Source of the DNA: Bacillota bacterium | GTDB taxonomy: Bacteria; Bacillota; Clostridia; Lachnospirales; Lachnospiraceae | NCBI GenBank assembly: GCA_023387655.1 | Contig: JAEWHR010000220.1 | Span: 1 to 31,442 of the forward strand | Reading direction: 5' to 3' | DNA length: 31,442 bases | Shown: piece after piece, positions 6,514-15,125 of the stretch | How positions within the stretch are numbered: the first letter of the stretch is position 1 | Layout of the letters: each line of letters begins with the position of its first letter | The notes under the pieces: model-generated | Told to the model about the DNA's origin: nothing | Seen by the model: the letters and a program-made list of their open reading frames with translations, nothing else | Databases searched by the model: none | Program-made: the position numbers and the translations under genes

Positions 6514-7710
6514 ATGAAGTTAAATCAAGAAAACGTTTATTTTACCATTGGTGAATTTGCAAAGTGTGCAAACGTATCGATAAGAACACTTCGATATTAT
6601 GATAAGATTGGGATACTTCCGCCATCAAAACTAACGGAATCGGGTTATCGTTTGTATACGGATTCTGATTTTGCTAAACTTCAAAAAATATTAGCATTAA
6701 AGTTTTTTGATTTTAGTTTAGATGAAATTGAAGGTATGGCAAGTAGTGTAGTGGATAGAGAGAGTTTTAAGGACTCTCTCCATCTGCAAAAACAACTATT
6801 GCAGACAAAAATAAATCAGTTAGAAGTAATTAAAAGTACAATAGATCAAGCAGAAGAGATGTTACAATCAGATACGGAAATTAATTGGGATAAAATTACG
6901 GATATTATCCATGCGATGAGCATGAAACAAAGTATTAGAGAGAATTATAAAAATGCGGATCATCTAAATGTTAGAATTTTATTGCATAAAAAGTACTCCC
7001 AAAATCCTCAAGGATGGTATCCTTTCCTTGCTGAGCATATTCCGTTTGTAGAAAATCAAACAATTTTAGAACTTGGTTGTGGTAATGGAGCTTTTTGGGT
7101 AGAGAACAATTCTACATTACCGGACCAATTGTCAATCACCATAACAGACATCTCAAAAGGTATGGTAAAGGTGGCTAAGGAAGCCATAAGTCAGACAAAT
7201 TTATCCTGTAACTATGATGTTATGGATATAAATCATCTATCGTATGAAAAAGAATCTTTTGATATTGTGATTGCTAATCATGTACTCTTCTATGCACATG
7301 ATAGAAATAAGGTCTGCGAGGAGATAGCACAAATTTTAAAGCCTAATGGTATATTGGTTTGTACAGCTTACGGACAGAATCATATGAAGGAGATTGAACA
7401 TATTACTAAAAAGTTTAATCCGAAAATTGCTCTATCTGAAGTAAATCTTTCCGATTTATTTGGATTAGAAAATGCAATGGATTATTTAAAACCTCATTTT
7501 TCTTCAGTAAATCGAAAGGATTATAAGGATAAATTAGTACTAGATGATTATCGACCATTGCTACACTATATTCTTTCATGTCATGGAAATCAAATAGAAG
7601 TGCTTCATGGGCAGAGAAGGAAGTTCGAGAATTATCTAGCAGAGCTATGGAAGCAAAAAAGAAAAGTTGAAATTACTAAACAAGCAGCGATATTTGTTTG
7701 TAAAAAATAA
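6514..7710 (+). CDS. MerR-type DNA-binding domain fused to a SAM-dependent methyltransferase
   Basis: One continuous 398-residue frame after an AAGAGG site. Residues 9-78 are a MerR winged helix: F-T-I-G-E-F-A, S-I-R-T-L-R-Y-Y-D-K-I-G-I-L-P-P, and the wing G-Y-R-L-Y. Residues 83-125 are the coiled-coil dimerisation helix. From about 150 a class I methyltransferase follows: ILELGCGNG (184-192) for SAM binding, TDIS (211-214) as the acidic strand-2 motif, a strand-4 region at about 249-256, and L-K-P-N-G-I-L-V (275-282). In ordinary MerR proteins this C-terminal part is an effector-sensing domain. Here the regulator may sense SAM or a methyl acceptor, or methylate a small molecule such as a drug; neither can be decided. 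The zinc-PLC-like gene starts 32 bp after its stop. Confidence 0.85.
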   Translation: MKLNQENVYFTIGEFAKCANVSIRTLRYYDKIGILPPSKLTESGYRLYTDSDFAKLQKILALKFFDFSLDEIEGMASSVVDRESFKDSLHLQKQLLQTKINQLEVIKSTIDQAEEMLQSDTEINWDKITDIIHAMSMKQSIRENYKNADHLNVRILLHKKYSQNPQGWYPFLAEHIPFVENQTILELGCGNGAFWVENNSTLPDQLSITITDISKGMVKVAKEAISQTNLSCNYDVMDINHLSYEKESFDIVIANHVLFYAHDRNKVCEEIAQILKPNGILVCTAYGQNHMKEIEHITKKFNPKIALSEVNLSDLFGLENAMDYLKPHFSSVNRKDYKDKLVLDDYRPLLHYILSCHGNQIEVLHGQRRKFENYLAELWKQKRKVEITKQAAIFVCKK

Positions 7711-7741
7711 AGTTTTGTATCAAGGGGGAGGAGTAATTATT

Positions 7742-8404
7742 ATGGCGACATGGATGGTTCACTTAAGGGTAGCGGATAGAGTATTTCATAAACTTTATGA
7801 TATCTTACCGTACGATTTTATAGTTGGTAATATTGCGCCAGATTGTGGAGTTCCAAACGAAGACTGGTCTGTATTTACTCCAAGTAAAAAAATATCTCAT
7901 TTTGAAGATGACAGTGGAGATTATAAACAATTTGCAGAAAACTTTGCAAAAAAGTATCTGCAAGGAAGATCACATACAAGAGAAGAATTTTCTTTTTATC
8001 TTGGCTATTATGTTCATCTCGTTACTGATGAACTATGGTATCAAAGGATTTATCAAGTAATTAAAAAAAAGTATGAAGATCAATTCGCAAAGGATAAGGG
8101 ATTTATTTGGACAATTAAAAAGGACTGGTATGATCTAGACTTTTGTTACTTGAGAAGTCATTCTGATTTCTGGACTTTTATGGAGCTTAAGAAAGCAATG
8201 GATTATAAAAATTTATATATGGAAGAATTTGAAGAGTTTGATTTTGCAAATCGAATAAAATATATTGTAGAATTTTATGAATCTTCTGTAAAGGACCTAG
8301 ATCGAGAATATTTTTATTTTAGTGAAGAGGAAGCGAATAACTTTGTTGAAGAGGCGGTTACATATTTATTATCAGACGAGATACTTGGTGACTTTTTTGG
8401 ATGA
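7742..8404 (+). CDS. Zinc-dependent phospholipase C-like protein (PF00882 type)
   Basis: The start is set by GGGGGAGGAG ending about ten bases before ATG 7742; an upstream in-frame extension overlaps the previous gene and has no ribosome site. The 220-residue product has the family's pattern of metal-binding positions: His7 near the N-terminus in M-V-H-L-R-V-A, GNIAPD (29-34), His53 in S-H-F, and YLGYYVHLVTDELW (86-99) with the H-x-x-x-D pair. No signal peptide is seen, unlike secreted clostridial phospholipases C, so it is probably an intracellular member; many such genes are annotated only by similarity. The C-terminal third is rich in acidic and aromatic residues. Substrate unknown. Confidence 0.78.
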   Translation: MATWMVHLRVADRVFHKLYDILPYDFIVGNIAPDCGVPNEDWSVFTPSKKISHFEDDSGDYKQFAENFAKKYLQGRSHTREEFSFYLGYYVHLVTDELWYQRIYQVIKKKYEDQFAKDKGFIWTIKKDWYDLDFCYLRSHSDFWTFMELKKAMDYKNLYMEEFEEFDFANRIKYIVEFYESSVKDLDREYFYFSEEEANNFVEEAVTYLLSDEILGDFFG

Positions 8405-8456
8405 GCTATTCTAGTTGTTTAAAGTACATCACTAATTGAAAGATATGGAGGTTTTT

Positions 8457-9053
8457 ATGATTATTCTATTATTACGTCATGGAGAGTCGGAGGGAGACTT
8501 AAGAGATGTTCATGAAGGACGTGCTGATTTTCCTTTAACGGATAAGGGGAGAGAACAAGCAAGTAAGGCAGCAAAGTGGATTAGTAATCATTATTCAGTA
8601 AACAAAATTTATTCCAGTACATTATTAAGAGCCAAAGAAACCGCTCATTTACTTTCTATGGAAACTAACATACCAATTGAATTTAGAGAGAATTTAATGG
8701 AGTTTAATAACGGAAAATTAGCAGGAATGGATCGCGAAGAAGCAAAAAGTAAGTATCCTGAAATTCCCAATCTGCCAATACACCAGAGTAGATATGATAT
8801 GGAATCTAAACTGGAGTTTCGTTATCGTGCAGAAACGATGTTATCGGAGATCATCTCGAACAACAAAGAACAAGATACTATTGTTGTTGTATCACATGGA
8901 GGGCTAATTAATCAACTCCTATTATCTTATGAGAGACAGCCATTAGTATCTGAGATATGGCATGCAACCGGTGATACGGGAATTCATTGTTTGCGCTATG
9001 AGAAAGGGAAACATGGAATTTTGTATTTGAACAGTACAAAACATCTTGGATGA
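8457..9053 (+). CDS. Histidine phosphatase family protein (phosphoglycerate mutase-like)
   Basis: The start at 8457 is set by GGAGG five bases upstream. The 198 residues show the branch-1 histidine phosphatase site: LLRHGE with the phospho-accepting His8, Arg7 beside it, the S-S-T-L-L-R-A-K-E-T-A segment (53-63), a Glu at 82 as the likely acid, and the second histidine in VVVSHGG (His147). Members dephosphorylate sugar phosphates, nucleotides such as alpha-ribazole phosphate, or proteins. The sequence does not single out one substrate; 3-phosphoglycerate mutase itself is usually longer. It lies 52 bp after the phospholipase-like gene, so co-transcription is likely. Confidence 0.88.
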   Translation: MIILLLRHGESEGDLRDVHEGRADFPLTDKGREQASKAAKWISNHYSVNKIYSSTLLRAKETAHLLSMETNIPIEFRENLMEFNNGKLAGMDREEAKSKYPEIPNLPIHQSRYDMESKLEFRYRAETMLSEIISNNKEQDTIVVVSHGGLINQLLLSYERQPLVSEIWHATGDTGIHCLRYEKGKHGILYLNSTKHLG

Positions 9054-9358
9054 TAAGAAGAGACATTAGAACTTTATCAAAATCTATAGTCTAAGTATGA
9101 ATAAATGTAAGTAATATTGTAATTATGTAGTAAAAAGATAATATTTAGTACGAAATAGTAAAGTTAACTGAATGAGAACAGAATATTTTAATATAATCTG
9201 GATAATATTACCATAAACCTGATCACTCTAATAGTCGATATCTATAGTTAAGGTATTAATTAGCACCTAAATCACTTGCACAATAGTGAAATGAGACCAT
9301 GAAGCTTTATGAATCGTGGATTAATGTATAGAAATATAAAAAAAGTGCAAAGGATTGT
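9054..9358. other. Gap without recognisable features
   Basis: About 300 bases of very AT-rich sequence with stop codons in all frames at short intervals. I see no ribosome site with a usable frame, no strong hairpin and no repeats before the promoter that begins at 9359. Confidence 0.5.
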
Positions 9359-9387
9359 TTGACATATTATTCCAAAAGTTTTATAAT
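9359..9387 (+). promoter_or_regulatory. Consensus vegetative promoter for the small surface protein
   Basis: TTGACA at 9359-9364 and TATAAT at 9382-9387 are both perfect and 17 bp apart. Transcription should start near 9394, leaving about 48 nt of leader before the TTG start at 9442. Confidence 0.85.
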
Positions 9388-9441
9388 AACTATGGGGATA
9401 TCAAAATTTAACATATGGGTATACGATTAGGGGTGAATTTA

Positions 9442-9786
9442 TTGAAGAAGGTCATTTTTATGCTAATGATGACGTTATGTTTATCAGCTTCAGTTCATCC
9501 AATGGAGGCGTTCGGAGTTATACCAGCATATTCAGAGGAATATGAAATTGATAACGTAACCGTATTACAGTCTATGGTATTTGATACCTTCCTGATTAAA
9601 TCGGAAACCTTGCCTAGTGAACAGGCAAAAAAGCCGAGAAAAGAGAATCCTGAACAAGAAGAGAAGGTAAATGCAGAGGAAACAACTGCAAAGGTTGACA
9701 TTATTTACATACTACTTGTTATTATTGGTTTTATGTTGTTAGGTGCCTTTATGCTTCATGCAAGGGATAAAAGAAAAGATTTATAA
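9442..9786 (+). CDS. Small secreted or type I membrane protein, unknown function
   Basis: A TTG start at 9442 is favoured because AGGGGTG lies about seven bases upstream; an ATG at 9415 in the same frame has no ribosome site and would sit only about 20 nt from the predicted transcription start. The product has 114 residues: a signal peptide (M-K-K-V-I-F-M-L-M-M-T-L-C-L, cleavage probably near 20-25), a short outside region, a Lys/Glu-rich spacer (about 58-82), and a C-terminal transmembrane helix at about 85-106 ended by a positively charged tail (R-D-K-R-K-D-L). That layout places the middle outside and the tail in the cytoplasm. I do not recognise a family. Confidence 0.65.
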   Translation: MKKVIFMLMMTLCLSASVHPMEAFGVIPAYSEEYEIDNVTVLQSMVFDTFLIKSETLPSEQAKKPRKENPEQEEKVNAEETTAKVDIIYILLVIIGFMLLGAFMLHARDKRKDL

Positions 9787-9794
9787 AAGGGGCC

Positions 9795-9870
9795 GAAAAA
9801 GAACCTGTTGTATAAAAATTATCCATTCTTAGTGGTTAATCGGTTACAACAGGTTCTTTTTCTATTTTTT
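9795..9870. terminator. Strong terminator with an 18-bp perfect stem
   Basis: The arms 9795-9812 and 9845-9862 are exact reverse complements (core GAACCTGTTGTA) around a 32-nt loop, and TATTTTTT follows. The arm ends are A/T-rich on both sides, so it could also stop transcription arriving leftward from the DUF6512-like gene. Confidence 0.88.
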
Positions 9871-9874
9871 GATA

Positions 9875-9980
9875 GATGCTAGGAAGCATTTGGTGTTTTA
9901 AAAATAGTTCGATGCTAGGAAGCATTCGGAATTAAAAAAAAGTTCGATGCTAGGAAGCATTCGGAATTTCAAAAATAGTT
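9875..9980. repeat. Three tandem 35-36 bp repeats overlapping the end of the DUF6512-like gene
   Basis: GATGCTAGGAAGCATT recurs at 9875, 9911 and 9946, each followed by similar A-rich sequence ending in AGTT or AGTTC. Each copy contains the small stem ATGCT-AGGA-AGCAT. The third copy includes the last codons and the TAG stop of the leftward gene that ends at 9950, so the array is a multiplication of a gene's 3' end. Confidence 0.85.
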
Positions 9981-10504
9981 AAATTTGGCGGATAAAATGT
10001 AAACCATAGAAAAGACATAGCAAGTAAAATAAGAAGAATGCCACCAAGAAGCTGATAGTATTTACCTGATAAGCTACCATTTGACATTAGAAAATAACTT
10101 ATAAAGTGGGAAACAATTACCCCTAAAAGAAATATAACAATATCAAGTAAGAGATAGTGGGTACCGAGGATTTTTGTATATCCATAAAATAGTATTGGTA
10201 TTGTGATTAATCCAGCAAGGATACCAAGAGCTTTGGATATAACATAGTTACTATATTGTGTACCAAGTTTGGTATACTCCCAAAGAGTGAATAAAAACAT
10301 TGGTACAAAGAGTAATTTTAGATGTTCCCAAGTGCTTTCGTTTACAGCTGAAAAAAGAGCGACAAAATCATTTTCTCCAGACCATTTATACGTAAAATGA
10401 AGTAGTGATCCAAGAATTATAGTAAAGATTGTACTTAGGATGGTATAACATTTTAATTTTTTTGTTAGCTTAACTTGCTTCATAAATCCACTCATATAAC
10501 ACAT
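9950..10504 (-). CDS. Polytopic membrane protein, DUF6512-like
   Basis: The frame encodes 184 residues with five to six hydrophobic segments (near 21-37, 62-75, 90-108, 115-136 and 148-168). A conserved-looking stretch N-E-S-T-W-E-H-L-K-L-L at about 55-65, between the first two segments, recalls the DUF6512 family of Firmicutes membrane proteins (from memory, not checked). The start is uncertain: ATG 10504 has no ribosome site, whereas ATG 10483 (MKQVKLTKKL) has GTGGA about five bases upstream and gives 177 residues. The stop codon lies inside the third copy of a tandem repeat, and the C-terminal residues are repeat-encoded. No function is known. Confidence 0.75.
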   Translation of the reverse strand: MCYMSGFMKQVKLTKKLKCYTILSTIFTIILGSLLHFTYKWSGENDFVALFSAVNESTWEHLKLLFVPMFLFTLWEYTKLGTQYSNYVISKALGILAGLITIPILFYGYTKILGTHYLLLDIVIFLLGVIVSHFISYFLMSNGSLSGKYYQLLGGILLILLAMSFLWFTFYPPNLTIFEIPNAS

Positions 10505-10694
10505 TTTCTTATCGATGTGCTATAGCCACAATAAAAATTTAAGAAAGAATTACTATGTGGCTTCCTTTCGAATTCTTTTTTTCTTTCTCTCATTTCTCTG
10601 TAGTGTAAAAAAATCAATTCATTACTTTAGCACAAGTTTCCACATTATTTGCTTACTATAATATATGCATGACCTATTCTGGGTATGTCTTAAA

Positions 10695-10838
10695 TGATAT
10701 ATGAATTAAGTTATCAATGATTTATGAATTAAGTTATCAATGATATATGAAATAAGTTATCAATGATATATGAATTAAGTTATCAACATTTTATGAATTA
10801 AGTTATCAATATTTCATGATTTAAGTCATCAATATTCC
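10695..10838. repeat. Six tandem copies of a 23-bp AT-rich unit
   Basis: ATGAATTAAGTTATCAATGATAT-type units start at 10701, 10724, 10747, 10770, 10793 and 10816, exactly 23 bp apart, with a partial unit before the first. Divergence rises towards the right end, 21 bp before the end of the leftward YdjM-like gene. Stop codons (TAA) recur, so it is not coding. The remaining gap 10505-10694 holds the leader of the DUF6512-like gene and an inverted repeat AGCCACA/TGTGGCT (10524-10562). Confidence 0.88.
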
Positions 10839-10858
10839 TATAACATGTGAACATAACT

Positions 10859-11251
10859 TTATTTAGGTAGATGAAAAAAACTATAACGTTTCTTTGATGG
10901 ATAAAATAAGCAGATGCCCTTAGATCGTATTGGTAACATGTCCAGAAATAGATGACTACTAATACCAAGAAAGAGACCGTAGGCAATACTTTTATTAAAT
11001 TGAAGTACAAAAATACTTGTGATAAATAAAAAAATAAGGCTATGTGTAAGTGTTCTATGTTTGATAGGAAGATGAATAATTGAACCAAGAAAACTTTTCT
11101 TATGGTCGATATCTGGTAATAAGGAACCTAATACGGCTCCAGCGATATAATCAAATGTTGTTATGGATAAATCCCATTGATAAGTTTTATTATAATAAAG
11201 TAGTAAGCCTGAAAGAGCAAGACCACCGATAATATGTGTTTTTCCCTTCAT
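10859..11251 (-). CDS. YdjM-like membrane-bound metal-dependent hydrolase family protein
   Basis: The 130-residue protein starts at 11251 after GAGGAA. The family pattern (PF04307 type) is complete: His6 in KTHIIGG, PDIDH (46-50), HRTLTHS (65-71), and SSHLFLDML (98-106), all potential metal ligands, between hydrophobic segments at about 8-20, 34-46, 71-86 and 90-104. It is shorter than the E. coli homologue because the C-terminal membrane extension is missing; it ends soon after the conserved P-S-K-K-R. E. coli ydjM is in the LexA regulon, but I see no SOS box here. The enzymatic activity of the family is not established. Confidence 0.85.
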   Translation of the reverse strand: MKGKTHIIGGLALSGLLLYYNKTYQWDLSITTFDYIAGAVLGSLLPDIDHKKSFLGSIIHLPIKHRTLTHSLIFLFITSIFVLQFNKSIAYGLFLGISSHLFLDMLPIRSKGICLFYPSKKRYSFFHLPK

Positions 11252-11510
11252 AAAAATTCCTCATGTCTAACAATTTTATAAATAGTTCCATCCACTGATA
11301 AGTACGATAAGTAGAGCAAATTAGCATGGTATTTTACTCGAACCAAAATATATGTGCATCCTTATCGTAACTATTAGGATGGATAATATTTTTATTGAAT
11401 AATCGTGTGAATATGGTATAGAAAAAACACCAAGATTACTAGTGGAATATTTTAGGACAAGTGAGCATAAGTTACGTAAGATACTTATTAAATATGGAGT
11501 TTAAGAAAAT

Positions 11511-13115
11511 ATGAGATATGTGCAACGCTATTTTAGGGCTTTCATGATCGCAATAATTATTACAGCTTTATTATGTACTAACCTTAAAAGTCAGATAGCA
11601 TTTGCTGATAAGCAAGAGATTTTAAGTAGAAAAGCATACCAACCTTTAAGTAAGATAAGTCAGAACCGTTACGTATTAGATAATGATGGAATTTATAGAA
11701 CCAAGAGCAAAGAAATTAAAAGTCAACAGAATGAACAAAAGGCGGAACAAAAAAATGATCAACAGAATGAACTGATGTCTGAACAAACGAGTGTAAAGGA
11801 TATTGCAAGTAACGATAACAATAAAATAACATCCGATAACAATAAAATAACTTCCGAAAATGGTAAATTAGAAACAGGAGATACTAAAATAAAAAGTGAG
11901 GAAGCCATATTACAAAATGAAGATATCAAAACAAAGAGTGAAGATATCAAAACAAAGAGTGAAGACATAAAAACAGAAAATATCGACATCCAAACAAAGA
12001 GTGAAGACATAAAAACAGAAAATGTTGACGTCCCAATAAAGAGTGAAGATAACATAGTATCCCCAAAAGATAAAGAAGAGCAAGCAGATATAGAGAAAAC
12101 AGCAACAATAATGTTAACGGGAGATCTTATGTGCTTACGAGCACAACAGTATGGGGCGAAGAGTAAAAATACCTTTCGTTTTAATGATAGTTTTACCTAT
12201 GTGAAACAAATATTTTCAAAGAGTGATTTGGTCATTGGAAATCTTGAAACGTTAACATCTCACTCAAATTACTATACCTTTGAACAAAAAATTATAAAGG
12301 GATCTCCTAATTGTAATGCGCCTGCTACTTTTTTAGATGCCTTACGATATGCAGGTTTTGATGCGGTTACAACTGCCAATAATCATTGCCTTGATGGAGG
12401 TATGACTGGAATAAGAGAAACACTAACAAAATTACAGGAATATCATATAGCACAAGTTGGAACTAATCTAATGGAAGATGCGCCAAGGTTTCTACTCTAT
12501 GAGATAAATGGTATTAAGGTTGGAGTTTTAAGCTATACAGAATACATAAATTTTCGTGAAGGTTTACCAGCGAAAGAATTAACAAATTCAGTTAATTGTT
12601 ATAGTAAAAAAGCAGTGGAGCGTGATGTGAAGGAGGCAAAAAAGGCCGGAGCAGAGTTTATTATTGCATATAATCATTGGGGAACTGAAAATACAACAGT
12701 AGTTACAAAACTTCAACAACTACATGCAATGGAAATGGCAGAGGCTGGTGTGGATGTTATTATAGGATCACATCCTCATTGTTTACAAGAAGCAGTATAC
12801 TTAAAGACTAGTGATAATAGAAAAGTACTATGTATGTACTCTATGGGGAATTTTGTCTCAAGTATGGTTTCGGAAGCAAATAATGATACGATAATCCTAC
12901 GACTTGAGATTGTAAAAGAAAATGGAGAAGTGGTAATAAAACAATCGGGTTATTATCCACTAAAAGTTTTTTCAGCATACGAAAATAAACGATTTGTAGT
13001 AGTGCCTACACAAAAAGAATTTCATAAAAATACGACTACGGTATTAGAGAAAGCAAGTAAGCGAATAAAGAATGTGTTAGGAACTTCATTTAAGGAATGG
13101 AAAACAAAACAATAA
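11511..13115 (+). CDS. CapA-family protein (poly-gamma-glutamate capsule synthesis type) on a repetitive stalk
   Basis: The 534-residue protein begins with a signal peptide (hydrophobic 10-24, likely cleavage after A-F-A at 32). Residues 60-195 are a low-complexity Lys/Glu/Gln/Asp/Ser stalk that includes six 7-residue repeats of E-D-I-K-T-K-S type. The CapA metallophosphatase-like domain spans about 197-500: TGDLM (203-207), GNLET (243-247), NNHCLDGG (290-297), NHWG (388-391), GSHPH (419-423) and SMGNF (444-448). All expected metal-binding positions are present. Family members are cell-surface proteins needed for poly-gamma-glutamate export or anchoring, but no capB, capC or capD is nearby, so the natural substrate is unclear. 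The start ATG has GGAG 11 bases upstream, a long spacing. Confidence 0.88.
   Translation: MRYVQRYFRAFMIAIIITALLCTNLKSQIAFADKQEILSRKAYQPLSKISQNRYVLDNDGIYRTKSKEIKSQQNEQKAEQKNDQQNELMSEQTSVKDIASNDNNKITSDNNKITSENGKLETGDTKIKSEEAILQNEDIKTKSEDIKTKSEDIKTENIDIQTKSEDIKTENVDVPIKSEDNIVSPKDKEEQADIEKTATIMLTGDLMCLRAQQYGAKSKNTFRFNDSFTYVKQIFSKSDLVIGNLETLTSHSNYYTFEQKIIKGSPNCNAPATFLDALRYAGFDAVTTANNHCLDGGMTGIRETLTKLQEYHIAQVGTNLMEDAPRFLLYEINGIKVGVLSYTEYINFREGLPAKELTNSVNCYSKKAVERDVKEAKKAGAEFIIAYNHWGTENTTVVTKLQQLHAMEMAEAGVDVIIGSHPHCLQEAVYLKTSDNRKVLCMYSMGNFVSSMVSEANNDTIILRLEIVKENGEVVIKQSGYYPLKVFSAYENKRFVVVPTQKEFHKNTTTVLEKASKRIKNVLGTSFKEWKTKQ
11919..12044 (+). repeat. Six in-frame 21-bp repeats encoding the CapA stalk
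   Basis: 126 bp divide into six 21-bp units, one per seven residues (E-D-I-K-T-K-S and variants such as E-D-I-K-T-E-N). The first two units are identical, and later ones alternate between K-S and E-N endings. The 21-bp length keeps the frame, so copy-number changes would only lengthen or shorten the stalk. Confidence 0.9.
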
Positions 13116-13321
13116 TGTAGTTTTGCTATTTTTTATTATAGTTATCTGTGGTATCACTATAAGATCGATGATTCTAATTTAATAATATTCTCTTTTACAC
13201 ATAAATTCCAATTAAATTATGCAAACTATGGGTAGCAACTGTTTATATTGGAAATACAATTTTTTTATCAATAAGTAAGCGTAATGAGTACGTATGTTTA
13301 TTGTTAGTAAAGGAGAAAGTT

Positions 13322-15115
13322 ATGAAGAGGCGTATTGTTGCAATCGTTATGATTGTTGTCATGGCATTTGTATTAATGTCTTGTAGTAAGAATAAGAATG
13401 AGGAAGGAGTGACACCCTCAGTCACGCCTTCCGCGGGCGGAAGGTTTACACCCGGAACTTATGAGGGAAAGGCATCCGGGTATGGCGGAGAAATAACCGC
13501 TACAGTCGTTTTAAGTAATGACCGCATTGAATCAGTGAATATATTTGGACCAAAGGAAACAGAAAATATAGGATCCATTGCAATTCGTGATTTACAAGCT
13601 GAAATAGTGGATCAACAATCGGTTCAGGTAGATACGATAAGCGGTGCAACTACCACAAGTAATGCAATTATTGAAGCTGTTACAGCAGCACTTACTAGCG
13701 CTGGTGTTGACGTATCTACATTAGCCCCAGTAGAACCAAAACCAACAAAAGAAGTAGCTCTACCAGAAGAAACGATTACAGTCGACTTATGTGTGGTTGG
13801 AGCTGGCGGGGCTGGAATGACCGCTGCAATTGAAGCTAAGGCAGCAGGGCTTTCTGTCGTCATCTTAGAGAAGATGTCTATGGCGGGTGGGAATACCGTA
13901 AAGGCTACTGGTGGTATCAATGCCGCTAATACTCCTCTTCAAAAGCAACTTGGAATTAATGATACAATTGAGAGTTTTGTAGAAGATACCATAAAAGGTG
14001 GAAATCATTTAAATAATGAAGCACTAGTACGTACCATGGCTGAGAACTCAGCAGATGCTATTGCTTGGTTAGAATCCGTTGGGGCACCTTTATCGAAATT
14101 ATCATTTTCTGGTGGAGCTACCTTTAAGAGAATGCATGCACCAGAGGGTGGAGCTCCCATTGGAAATTATATTGTGAATACTTTTATCAATAACATAGAA
14201 AGTAATGAGATTGATATTCTCTATAATACAAAAGCGACAGAAATCTTAATGGAGAACGGTAAAGTATCTGGAGTGAAAGCAAAGGGGAAAGAAAAAAATT
14301 ATAAAATAGCGTGTGAAGCAGTTATTCTTGCTACCGGTGGATTTGGTGCTAATGAAGCCATGGTGGAGGAATATGATAAGAAACTTGCAGGTTTTAAAAC
14401 AACTAATGCACCCGGTGCAACCGGTGATGGTATTATTTTAGCACAAGCAATTGGTGCAAATGTAGTAGATATGGATCAGATTCAAACTCATCCAACGGTA
14501 GAACAAGAGACTAGTATTATGATAACGGAATCTGTTCGAGGTCAAGGAGCCATTCTAGTTAATAAAAATGGAGAGCGTTTCTATAATGAGTTAAGTACGA
14601 GAAATTTAGTTTCCAATGCTATCATGCAGCAAGAGGGCAGCTATGCTTATTTGATTTTTGATCAACAACTAAGAGAAAATTTAAGCGCTGTAGAAAGTTA
14701 TATTAGTGCAGATATTGTTGAAGAGGAGAATAATCTTTCAGAACTTGCAGATGATATTGATGTAGATCCAGATAAATTAATATCAACAGTTGCAGAATGG
14801 AATAAGACAATCACTGAAAAAGGACAAGACTTATTCAATCGTACAACTGGTATGGATACAACCATATCAAAAGCACCTTATTATGCTATTAAAGTAGCTC
14901 CAGCTATTCATCATACGATGGGTGGAGTTGAGATTAATACGAAGGCAGAGGTGATTTCTACTGATGGCAAACCAATTCCAGGGTTATTTGCTGCAGGTGA
15001 AGTTACCGGAGGAATCCACGGTGCGAATCGTATTGGTGGTAATGCAGTCTGTGATATTGTTGTATTTGGAAGAATTGCTGCAAAAAGCGCTGCCGAATAT
15101 GTAGCGACTCATTAA
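13322..15115 (+). CDS. Extracytoplasmic lipoprotein flavin reductase: FMN-binding domain plus fumarate reductase-like FAD domain
   Basis: Starts at 13322 after AAAGGAG; 597 residues. The lipobox F-V-L-M-S-C places the lipid-modified cysteine at 21. Residues about 41-123 are an FMN-binding domain with D-T-I-S-G-A-T-T-T-S; Thr112 is the probable site where ApbE attaches FMN. From 153 on is a flavocytochrome c/fumarate reductase-type domain: GAGGAG (160-165), an A-T-G-G-F-G strand, Q-T-H-P-T, E-S-V-R-G with the catalytic-type arginine, H-H-T-M-G-G, and A-N-R-I-G-G-N near the end. There is no cytochrome domain, as in Gram-positive surface reductases that take electrons from membrane quinone or flavin carriers to reduce fumarate, urocanate or related unsaturated acids. 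The acceptor cannot be read from the sequence. Confidence 0.92.
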   Translation: MKRRIVAIVMIVVMAFVLMSCSKNKNEEGVTPSVTPSAGGRFTPGTYEGKASGYGGEITATVVLSNDRIESVNIFGPKETENIGSIAIRDLQAEIVDQQSVQVDTISGATTTSNAIIEAVTAALTSAGVDVSTLAPVEPKPTKEVALPEETITVDLCVVGAGGAGMTAAIEAKAAGLSVVILEKMSMAGGNTVKATGGINAANTPLQKQLGINDTIESFVEDTIKGGNHLNNEALVRTMAENSADAIAWLESVGAPLSKLSFSGGATFKRMHAPEGGAPIGNYIVNTFINNIESNEIDILYNTKATEILMENGKVSGVKAKGKEKNYKIACEAVILATGGFGANEAMVEEYDKKLAGFKTTNAPGATGDGIILAQAIGANVVDMDQIQTHPTVEQETSIMITESVRGQGAILVNKNGERFYNELSTRNLVSNAIMQQEGSYAYLIFDQQLRENLSAVESYISADIVEEENNLSELADDIDVDPDKLISTVAEWNKTITEKGQDLFNRTTGMDTTISKAPYYAIKVAPAIHHTMGGVEINTKAEVISTDGKPIPGLFAAGEVTGGIHGANRIGGNAVCDIVVFGRIAAKSAAEYVATH

Positions 15116-15125
15116 GGGAGGGTGT

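Noticed and set aside
6514..7710. Two genes merged by a sequencing error
   Set aside because: The frame is continuous, there is no ribosome site or start near residue 140-160, and the linker helix is intact, so a genuine fusion is more likely.
10701..10838. CRISPR array
   Set aside because: Units are directly adjacent without unique spacers and no cas gene is present; the same holds for the arrays at 27894 and 31147.
10701..10838. Plasmid iterons or a replication origin
   Set aside because: No replication initiator gene, no DnaA boxes (TTATCCACA), and chromosomal housekeeping genes all around.
11759..12055. 98-residue leftward open frame
   Set aside because: It is the mirror of the CapA stalk repeats and has no independent support.
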